A DNA stretch of 16,982 nt from Calditrichota bacterium (lineage in GTDB: Bacteria; Calditrichota; Calditrichia; RBG-13-44-9): positions 1-16,982 of the forward strand of contig JAFGSO010000222.1 in the NCBI GenBank assembly GCA_016934605.1. Reading direction: 5' to 3'. Shown piece by piece: positions 7,965 through 13,700 of this stretch. The position numbers and the translations under genes are program-made. Position 1 is the stretch's first letter, and every line of letters begins with the position of its first letter. Under the pieces are notes generated by a model. That model was not told where the DNA came from, did not search any database, and saw only the letters and a list, made by a program, of their open reading frames with translations.

Positions 7965-8314
7965 TGGCAACATTAAGCGCACAATCATACGATGAAGCAG
8001 GTAAGGACCTGACTTTGAGTGCAGCAGCTGCAGGGGGTGATGAATTTGCCAATACCGGAGAAGAATTACTGATCATCCAAAACGGGGACACTTCTGCAAA
8101 AACGGTAACGGTAACAGCGCAGGTGACAAGTTTCGAGAACAATGAAATGGGTAACGCTGTGAAGCAGAACCAGTCTTTGGAAATTGCAGCAAATAATGGT
8201 ATAGGGATCATGGGACCGTTTTCACGCAGGGCTTTCAATGATTCGGGCGGTAAGGTCCAGATCACTTATTCGGCAGTAACGAACCTTGAAGTTGCAGTTG
8301 TAAAAGAAAGTTAA
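7964..8314 (+). CDS. Beta-rich phage structural protein, candidate decoration or neck protein
   Basis: This 116-residue protein belongs to a type I recognise from many siphophage head-neck regions. It has an N-terminal LTLSAAAAGGDEFANTG (17-33), then ELLIIQNGDTSAKTVTVTA, then NNGIGIMGPFSRRAFNDSGG (77-96 region) and a final ITYSAVTNLEVAVVK. Conserved parts are the Ala/Gly-rich GGDEF-N-tG region, the NG-xx-KTVTV strands and the GPF-xxx-FND turn. The GGDEF string here is chance and has nothing to do with diguanylate cyclases. The fold is probably an immunoglobulin-like or jelly-roll sandwich. Function is inferred only: decoration of the capsid or part of the neck. Confidence 0.65.
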   Translation: MATLSAQSYDEAGKDLTLSAAAAGGDEFANTGEELLIIQNGDTSAKTVTVTAQVTSFENNEMGNAVKQNQSLEIAANNGIGIMGPFSRRAFNDSGGKVQITYSAVTNLEVAVVKES

Positions 8315-8323
8315 TTTCAATCC

Positions 8324-8788
8324 ATGGGTGGAAATGTTATTGAAGTAAATGAAGCTGAATACCGGGATATGATCAAATATATCAAGGATATGCAGAAATC
8401 ATTAGATCCACGCTGGATGAAAAAAACTTTGAAAAGGAATGCGGATCCTATTGTCGAAGATATGAAACAGCGTTCACATAGTGCCAGGTTGCCTTCGCAG
8501 ATAGGAACGACAACGGCAAAGAGGCGTGCCGGGCCTTATGGTGTGAGGATCGGTGTTATAAAAAACGATCCTGTAAAATTCCCTAAAATTTCAGCTCAGG
8601 GATTGGCTTCCATTCTCGAATACGGAACAGCTGAAAGATTCAGGATTCTTAAAAAATTAGGAATGATCGTAGGGCGAATCAGTACAGGCGAAATGCCTTC
8701 GTTCCCTTTCCTGAGACCTGCCTGGATACAGGGGAGAAAGATAATGACAGATAAAACAGTGAAAGCGATCAAAAAGCGGGTGCCATGA
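8324..8788 (+). CDS. HK97 gp10-like tail completion/neck protein
   Basis: This 154-residue protein matches the HK97 gp10 family, required for joining tail to head. The first half is helical and basic (KYIKDMQKSLDPRWMKKTLKRNADPIVEDMKQR, in part 18-50). The second half has the family hallmark LEYGT at 98-102 followed by PSFPFLRPAW (125-134). Between them, a region with GPYGVRIGVIKNDP (70-83) forms the beta sheet typical of the family. Length is normal. The stop overlaps the next start as ATGA. The gene sits between the small neck proteins and the tail terminator, the canonical order. Confidence 0.87.
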   Translation: MGGNVIEVNEAEYRDMIKYIKDMQKSLDPRWMKKTLKRNADPIVEDMKQRSHSARLPSQIGTTTAKRRAGPYGVRIGVIKNDPVKFPKISAQGLASILEYGTAERFRILKKLGMIVGRISTGEMPSFPFLRPAWIQGRKIMTDKTVKAIKKRVP

Positions 8789-9183
8789 CAAACGGATTGA
8801 TTGCACTTGTGGCGACAAAGACGAACATAACAGATATTATAGGAACTGATCCTATGAGGATTTTTCCTGTCATGCTACCGCAAAAGCTGAATGATTTTCC
8901 TGCCATTGCTTTCAGGGAATTGCCCATCGATCCGACAAACACTTTCGATGGTGGAAGTACTTACGATTATCATCATCTGGATATTCATTTCTATGCAAGG
9001 GATTATGATGATGTTAAAACTCTTTTTGATGTTTTCAGATCAGAAATCGAGGATACGGTAGGAACTTATGACAGCGTGGATATCGATCATATCTGGTTTC
9101 AGTCAAGCGGTCTGGAAGATTACATCGAGGATCTTGACTTATGGACAAAACACATGGCTTTAAAAATTGCAGTTAGACGATAA
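8785..9183 (+). CDS. Tail terminator / tail completion protein (DUF3168-like)
   Basis: This 132-residue protein should form the ring that caps the tail tube and joins it to the neck. Typical features are an N-terminal helix with a short target loop (TDIIGTDPMRIFPVMLPQK), then PAIAFRELP and a strand block YDYHHLDIHFYARDYDDVKTLF (60-81). This is followed by a helix and a final strand DLWTKHMALKIAVRR. The H-LDIHFYA strand with an acidic helix after it is characteristic of DUF3168-type terminators. It overlaps the gp10-like gene by four bases. Immediately after its stop comes a homing-type endonuclease gene, which now separates it from the tail tube gene. Confidence 0.83.
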   Translation: MTNGLIALVATKTNITDIIGTDPMRIFPVMLPQKLNDFPAIAFRELPIDPTNTFDGGSTYDYHHLDIHFYARDYDDVKTLFDVFRSEIEDTVGTYDSVDIDHIWFQSSGLEDYIEDLDLWTKHMALKIAVRR

Positions 9184-9729
9184 ATGAATGAATTAACAGA
9201 AATATGGGAACAAATTCAAGGATTTGGAGATTATCAAATATCAAATCATGGCCGTGTAAAAAGCTTTAAATACAAAACTCCCCGTATTTTAAAACAATCG
9301 CCAAATGCAGAAGGGTATATGAGGATTGTTTTATATAAAAATAAAAAAGCATATACAAAGAAGGTCCACAGACTAATAGCACAAGCATTTATTTCTAATC
9401 CGCAAAATTTCCCTTGTATTAACCATAAAAACGGGATTAAAATAGATAACCGTATAGTTAATCTTGAATGGTGTACTTATAAAGAAAATCATATTCATGC
9501 AAGGAAAATAGGATTATACCCAATTACAGATCGATATAGGCTAAATCTATCATTAGCTAAAAGGGGAGAAAAAAGTTCAACTAAATTAAAATCAATTGAT
9601 GTTATAAAAATCAGAGATGATTATGCAAAAGGTGCTGCTAATCAATTTGAATTAGTAGAAAAATATCTTGTTGGACAAGATTATATAAGTAGAATAGTTA
9701 ATAAAAAAGTTTGGAGACATTTAAACTAA
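9184..9729 (+). CDS. HNH homing-type endonuclease with NUMOD4 and C-terminal HTH
   Basis: This 181-residue protein has the modules of phage free-standing homing endonucleases. A NUMOD4 domain covers EIWEQIQGFGDYQISNHGRVKS (6-27, shown in part). An HNH core has VHRLIAQAF (61-69), INHKNG (79-84), N89, and NLEWCTYKEN (93-102). The C-terminus (about 132-180) is a helix-turn-helix-like DNA-binding segment ending VNKKVWRHL. Such enzymes nick or cut phage DNA and spread their own gene. The gene is visibly A/T richer than its neighbours: 17 of 60 bases are G or C at 9601-9660, versus 24 of 60 at 9901-9960 in the tail tube gene. It begins directly after the terminator stop and is not a virion component. 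Catalytic residues look intact. Confidence 0.93.
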   Translation: MNELTEIWEQIQGFGDYQISNHGRVKSFKYKTPRILKQSPNAEGYMRIVLYKNKKAYTKKVHRLIAQAFISNPQNFPCINHKNGIKIDNRIVNLEWCTYKENHIHARKIGLYPITDRYRLNLSLAKRGEKSSTKLKSIDVIKIRDDYAKGAANQFELVEKYLVGQDYISRIVNKKVWRHLN

Positions 9730-9736
9730 AAAAATC

Positions 9737-10141
9737 GTGAGTATAAATAAAGGCCAGTATTACACTCTCAAATATGAGACTGTTTCATTAGGTAAGATCA
9801 TGGATCTTAGCCTGAACATTGATGGTAAGAAAATCAATATTTCAAATTTCGATTCCGGTGAATTCGAGGAATTCATGGACGGGCGGAAAAATGTTACTAT
9901 TGATTTTACCTGTAAAAGAGATGATTCAGATACGACCGGTGTCGGTAATCTGATTGACGATTGGTTTGCAGGGAACGAAGGGGCGGTTTCATTTTGCCCG
10001 AAAACTCCCGTAGCAGGTGATATTAGCTATTCAGGGACAGGCAGCCCTTCGAATATTAAAATAAGTGCTCCTGACGATGAGGATTGCGAAATAACAGGTT
10101 CGCTTCAGATTAACGGAGTATTACAGAAATCCACTACATAA
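9737..10141 (+). CDS. Major tail (tube) protein
   Basis: This 134-residue protein most resembles short TP901-1-type major tail proteins that stack as hexamers into the tail tube. Visible features are INKGQYYTLKYETVSLGKIM, a strand DLSLNIDGKKINISNFDSG (23-41) followed by EFEEFMDGRKNVTIDFTC (about 42-59), the turn region with DDWFAGNEGAVSFCPK, and the closing strand CEITGSLQINGVLQKS. The pattern of a modified small domain with FDSGEFEEFMDG is characteristic. The start is GTG at 9737, a rare choice in this operon. The first in-frame ATG would remove the N-terminal strand. It lies seven bases behind the endonuclease gene and before the chaperones. Confidence 0.83.
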   Translation: MSINKGQYYTLKYETVSLGKIMDLSLNIDGKKINISNFDSGEFEEFMDGRKNVTIDFTCKRDDSDTTGVGNLIDDWFAGNEGAVSFCPKTPVAGDISYSGTGSPSNIKISAPDDEDCEITGSLQINGVLQKSTT

Positions 10142-10159
10142 TTTAATTAAATATCTGTT

Positions 10160-10558
10160 ATGATAAAACTCATTGAAATAAACGGGGAAAGATATCCATT
10201 TCTTTTCGATATGGAGGTGGTCTGGTTTTTAACATCTACAGGCAGAATCGAGATCATTTATGACAAGGAACCGGCTGAAGATGGGGAAAAAAAAGTTGCA
10301 GGATTGAGGGGGGAATACAACGACATGATGGAATTGTTCCTGACAGCAAACAGGTCGGCCATAGAATACGAAGGGAAAGGGAAATCTTTAACTCTTATTG
10401 AGATCAAAAACGGCATCAGGAAAGACCCGAAACTCTTTATTGACCTTCAGAAAGAACTGAACGAATCGGAAGTCTTTGAAGTATTCGAAAAATTAAAAGA
10501 GGTTGAGGAAGATCCTGAAAAAAAGAAAAAATCACCTGGGACAAAATCTTCCGGGTAG
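10160..10558 (+). CDS. Tail assembly chaperone gpG-like (unshifted product)
   Basis: This 132-residue protein fits the gpG role: it binds the tape measure during tail assembly and is absent from the mature virion. The N-terminus (MIKLIEINGERYPFLFDMEVVWFLT) is the strand and helix start common to such proteins. The C-terminus is helical and charged (KELNESEVFEVFEKLKEVEED). The final ten residues (KKSPGTKSSG) follow a frameshift signal and look unlike a folded protein. Lying between the tail tube and tape measure genes is the diagnostic position. Part of the translating ribosomes should shift frame at 10519-10525 to make a longer gpGT product. Confidence 0.82.
   Translation: MIKLIEINGERYPFLFDMEVVWFLTSTGRIEIIYDKEPAEDGEKKVAGLRGEYNDMMELFLTANRSAIEYEGKGKSLTLIEIKNGIRKDPKLFIDLQKELNESEVFEVFEKLKEVEEDPEKKKKSPGTKSSG
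10519..10556 (+). promoter_or_regulatory. Programmed -1 ribosomal frameshift signal
   Basis: The heptamer A AAA AAG (10519-10525) is in the correct phase, with gpG codons AAA and AAG. It is the same slippery sequence used by E. coli dnaX. The -1 frame is closed by TGA at 10516-10518 directly before it, so the shift must happen here or later. Eight bases downstream a stem forms between ACCTGG (10534-10539) and CCGGGT (10551-10556), six pairs with one T-G, around an 11-base loop. The zero-frame TAG begins at the last stem base. A purine-rich GAGGAAG at 10505-10511 lies upstream; whether it stimulates shifting in this host is unknown. Confidence 0.85.
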
Positions 10559-10869
10559 CTTACGGTCAATTAAGACTTGACAAAAAGACATTCTGGAAAA
10601 TGACTCCCAGGGAGTTTTTTAATGCCTGGACAGGTTTTGACGAGAATCAAAAAAACGAATGGAATGCTCTTTTCTGGATATCCAAGGCAAACGCAGTCAG
10701 AACGGCCTGGAGTGAAAAACAGGCAAGACAAGCCTTGCAGGATAAAGCACCCTGGGAAACTGACAGCGAGACAAAAAAACCAGGAAAGAAAAAACCTTTA
10801 TCCGGGAAAGTCATTTGCTCGATGCTGGATTTAATTTCAAAATCAAAAGATAATGGCGGAAGCAATTGA
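10519..10869 (+). CDS. gpT part of the tail assembly chaperone, expressed as a gpG-T fusion by -1 frameshift
   Basis: This frame opens right after a TGA at 10516-10518. Its conserved protein begins before any ATG: EKITWDKIFRVAYGQLRL, then DKKTFWKMTPREFFNAWTGF. The first in-frame ATG (10600) falls inside this conserved block, so starting there would lose about 25 residues. A -1 shift on AAA AAG joins the first 122 gpG residues to 114 residues read from 10525, giving about 236 in total. The W-x-x-MTPREF motif is typical of gpT-like chaperones, which bridge gpG and the tape measure. Its last codons overlap the following endonuclease gene by 17 bases, and its original end was probably changed by that insertion (see findings). 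Confidence 0.82.
   Translation, partial: KKEKITWDKIFRVAYGQLRLDKKTFWKMTPREFFNAWTGFDENQKNEWNALFWISKANAVRTAWSEKQARQALQDKAPWETDSETKKPGKKKPLSGKVICSMLDLISKSKDNGGSN
10850..10860 (+). repeat. Left copy of the 11-bp direct repeat flanking the second HNH gene
   Basis: ATAATGGCGGA here matches ATTATGGCGGA at 11384-11394 with one mismatch. The repeat contains the start codon of the endonuclease gene here and of the tape measure gene there, marking the probable insertion edges. Confidence 0.7.
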
Positions 10870-11383
10870 AATATGGAAACCGATTGCTAATACGGACGGG
10901 TTTTATGAAGCCTCAAATTTCGGACGTATAAGAAGTTGGCAAAATAATACCAATACACCGGGCAGACGCTTAATTCCTTTGATAATGAAATTAACCTTTG
11001 ATGACAACTATAAAACCATAATGATAAAATGCCATGGAGAGAGAATAACAAAACTGGTACACGGATTAGTAGCAGAGACATTTATACCTAATCCATTAAA
11101 AAAACCACAGATAAATCATATTGACGGGAATAAATTAAATAATAATGTGAATAATCTCGAATGGGCTAAAAGATCGGAAAATCAAAAACATGCTCACAAA
11201 AATGGTTTAATGCATCCGCCAAAGGGTTCTCAACATTGGAGTACTTCATTATCAGAAGAAGATGTTATCAGAATCAGAGAATTATATAAATCCGGTGATT
11301 ATCTGCAGCGTGAAATAGCTCAAATATATGATATTTCTCGTTCCGAAATAAATATGATTGTTAATCATAGGGGACATATATAA
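10853..11383 (+). CDS. HNH homing-type endonuclease with NUMOD4 and C-terminal HTH (second copy)
   Basis: This 176-residue relative of the endonuclease gene at 9184-9729 has the same layout. NUMOD4-like EIWKPIANTDGFYEASNFGR spans 6-25. The HNH core shows LVHGLVAETF (68-77), INHIDGNKLNNNVNNLEW (87-104) and SENQKHAHKNG. A helix-turn-helix segment (about 133-172, with LQREIAQIYDISRSEINMIV) is C-terminal. The gene is A/T rich (15 of 60 bases G or C at 11101-11160, against 32 of 60 at 11881-11940 in the tape measure). Its start overlaps the gpT end by 17 bases and appears to use a copy of the tape-measure start site. It probably cuts the uninterrupted gpT/tape-measure junction in related phages; that target is inferred. 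Confidence 0.93.
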   Translation: MAEAIEIWKPIANTDGFYEASNFGRIRSWQNNTNTPGRRLIPLIMKLTFDDNYKTIMIKCHGERITKLVHGLVAETFIPNPLKKPQINHIDGNKLNNNVNNLEWAKRSENQKHAHKNGLMHPPKGSQHWSTSLSEEDVIRIRELYKSGDYLQREIAQIYDISRSEINMIVNHRGHI

Positions 11384-11394
11384 ATTATGGCGGA
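11384..11394 (+). repeat. Right copy of the 11-bp direct repeat, at the tape measure start
   Basis: ATTATGGCGGA, the partner of 10850-10860, includes the ATG (11387) of the tape measure gene. Both copies share ATGGCGGA exactly. Confidence 0.7.
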
Positions 11395-13699
11395 TAAACG
11401 TATAACATTTTTAATCGGGGCAAATATTAAGAATTTTGAAAGGAATCTTTCAAGGGCCCAGCGCACTTTTAAAAATTTCGGCTCCAGCTTAAAGAACACA
11501 GGTCGAACACTCACAAGAAGTCTCACATTACCGATCGGCATAGCCGGGCTGGCCGCAGTCAAGATGGCAGCCGATTTTGAAACTTCGATGCGGAAGATTG
11601 AGACACTCGTTGGGATTTCATCGGAGAATGTGCAGAATATGACCGGGGATGTGATCGAACTATCGAATGAAACAGGCCGGGCATCAAAAGAACTTTCAGA
11701 GGCATTATTTGTGATCACTTCAGCAGGACAGAGGGGAGCTGAATCGATGCAGATACTTAACCGTTCTTCAAAGGCTTCTGCGATAGGTCTTGGCGAAACC
11801 AAAGATATTGCCAGGGCGGTAACGGCAATATTGAACGCTTACGGCAAAGAGAACATAAGTGCAGCCCGGGCGACAGACCAGCTTGTTTCGATTGTCCGGG
11901 AAGGTAATCTGGAAGCAGCGGACCTTGCCCCTGTTTTAGGCCGGGTTATCGGTATGGCTTCGCACCTTGATATTTCATTTGCTGAAGTAGGTGCCAGCAT
12001 TGCGACATTTACCCGGTTAGGTGTAGGTGCTGAAGAAGCTGTTGTAGGCTTGCGCGGAATCATGAACACACTTATAAAACCTTCCACAGAAGCAAGAGAG
12101 ACACTTCGAAAAGTAGGAATGACATTTGCTGAACTAAGAGAACAGGTACGGGAAAAAGGGCTTGCGCTTACATTGATTGACCTGGTTGAAAAATTCCAGG
12201 GCAATGAAGAAGCTCTTGGTGAACTGATTCCTAATGTCCGGGCGCTGGCAGCGGTATTAGGCACAGCCGGGGCGCAAGGGGAAACATATTCACAGATAGC
12301 CAGGAATATCGAAAATTCAACAGGGATTTTGAATGAAGGTTTTGAAAAGATTTCAGAAGATACAGGATTCAAATTTCTACAGGCTTTACAGCAGTTGAAA
12401 AATGCAGCCATAGAACTCGGGACCATGCTTCTGCCTGTTGCAAACAAGATTCTGGACTGGGCTAAAAGATCAATTAAATGGTTCAGTTCGCTTTCAACGC
12501 ATACAAAGAAAATGGTGCTTGTTTTTGCCGGGCTTGCAGCAGCGATAGGCCCTGCACTTATAGCTTTAGGAACACTGGTCTTTATATTGGGTTCAATCAG
12601 CTTACCGATATTGGGGGTTATCGCTGCAATAGGTGGTTTAGGTGCTGCATTTCTTTATGTATGGGATAACTGGCAGGCTTTAAAAGAAAGGATATCAGAC
12701 TGGTCATGGTGGAAGAACATGTTGATTGAAATGGCCCAGTTCTTTATCGAACATAATTTCTTTTCACCGATAATCGATGCCTATAATGCATTGATGATAT
12801 CGATAGGCCGATATGACAAACTCATAGCAGACCCATTCCAAATGCTTGTCGATGAATTGGAAAAACTTAAAGAAGAGCCTCCGAAATTCGAGCATGAATT
12901 CGGCAGCATGAAGGATGCGGTTGTTAACGGTTTTAAAGAAATGATGGCTGCGGCACTGGGATTTGGTTCTGTTTTAGGTTTAGGAATACCGGAAGCAGAA
13001 ACATCCACAGGATTAAAAGCAATACCAAACAGGCCTTTCAAAGCCCCTCAGGTTGGTTTAACTAAAAAAGACCTTTCTGCTGCCTGGGGTGTTGACAGGC
13101 TGATCGAGCATTTAAAAGAACTGGAAAAAGCATCAATCGAGGCGACAAAAAAAGCCAATGACGCTTTTGAGAAAATGAAAGGCAAAATCGTTGATGTAGG
13201 TGATGCTTTGCAGACTGTTATCAATACGGCAATTATTGATATAAGTGAAAAACTCGGTGATTTTATTACCGGCAACCTGGATACCGGAATTCAAGGGTTT
13301 TTCAAAAATATGCTTTACATGATCGGGGATTTTGCAACGCAGCTCGGTAAAATAGTTGTAGGCATAGGAACAACTTTACTGGTAATAGAAACACAATGGG
13401 CAAATCCGATTGCGGTAATAGCAGCCGGGGCAGGTCTTATAATCGCAGGCGTTGCATTAAAGAACCTTATGACCAAAGGCATCGGAGGCCAGGGCATGGC
13501 TGAAGGCGGTATCATACCCCCGGGATTTGCGAACGATACGTATCCTGCAAGACTTTCATCAGGGGAAATGGTCATCCCGGAACCGGAGAAATTGCCTTCG
13601 TTTGGCGGTAAAGAAATATACATAGCTGAAACTTCAATTGATCTGAGGACGCTTCATATAAGGCTTAAAAAGATTGAAGAGGCAATGAACAGGGCTTAA
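11387..13699 (+). CDS. Tail tape measure protein, TP901 family
   Basis: This 770-residue protein sets tail length and is ejected with DNA. The N-terminus is helical and basic (KNFERNLSRAQRTFKNFG). The TP901-type core follows: ADFETSMRKIETLVGIS (63-79), ALFVITSAGQRGAESM, IARAVTAILNAYG, and AEVGASIATFTRLGVGAEEA (about 204-223). A long hydrophobic tract spans about 375-427, with a second at about 650-690; such segments are thought to enter the host membrane. The C-terminus has AEGGIIPPGFANDTYPARLSSGEMVIP (704-730, shown as a motif, with residues GG and SGEMVIP conserved). No peptidase domain is seen. At 770 residues it suggests a tail of moderate length. Its start lies directly behind the inserted endonuclease gene. 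Confidence 0.93.
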   Translation: MADKRITFLIGANIKNFERNLSRAQRTFKNFGSSLKNTGRTLTRSLTLPIGIAGLAAVKMAADFETSMRKIETLVGISSENVQNMTGDVIELSNETGRASKELSEALFVITSAGQRGAESMQILNRSSKASAIGLGETKDIARAVTAILNAYGKENISAARATDQLVSIVREGNLEAADLAPVLGRVIGMASHLDISFAEVGASIATFTRLGVGAEEAVVGLRGIMNTLIKPSTEARETLRKVGMTFAELREQVREKGLALTLIDLVEKFQGNEEALGELIPNVRALAAVLGTAGAQGETYSQIARNIENSTGILNEGFEKISEDTGFKFLQALQQLKNAAIELGTMLLPVANKILDWAKRSIKWFSSLSTHTKKMVLVFAGLAAAIGPALIALGTLVFILGSISLPILGVIAAIGGLGAAFLYVWDNWQALKERISDWSWWKNMLIEMAQFFIEHNFFSPIIDAYNALMISIGRYDKLIADPFQMLVDELEKLKEEPPKFEHEFGSMKDAVVNGFKEMMAAALGFGSVLGLGIPEAETSTGLKAIPNRPFKAPQVGLTKKDLSAAWGVDRLIEHLKELEKASIEATKKANDAFEKMKGKIVDVGDALQTVINTAIIDISEKLGDFITGNLDTGIQGFFKNMLYMIGDFATQLGKIVVGIGTTLLVIETQWANPIAVIAAGAGLIIAGVALKNLMTKGIGGQGMAEGGIIPPGFANDTYPARLSSGEMVIPEPEKLPSFGGKEIYIAETSIDLRTLHIRLKKIEEAMNRA

Positions 13700-13700
13700 T

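Noticed and set aside
8036..8050. GGDEF string in the protein at 7964-8314, suggesting a diguanylate cyclase
   Set aside because: The protein is only 116 residues, beta-rich, and lacks every other cyclase feature. The string is coincidental in a phage structural protein.
9175..9750. Search for flanking direct repeats around the first HNH gene
   Set aside because: Only ATAAAT-type matches were found, too short and A/T-rich to mean anything.
10622..10834. A 70-codon + frame within gpT
   Set aside because: It is out of frame with the conserved chaperone sequence and has no family resemblance.
10600..10869. Independent gene starting at ATG 10600
   Set aside because: The conserved protein begins upstream in the same frame without a start codon, and a slippery heptamer with a downstream stem explains its expression as a fusion.
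11839..12447. A 202-codon open frame on the - strand
   Set aside because: It lies antisense to the conserved TP901 core of the tape measure protein. Serine-rich, low-complexity translation is typical of a shadow frame.
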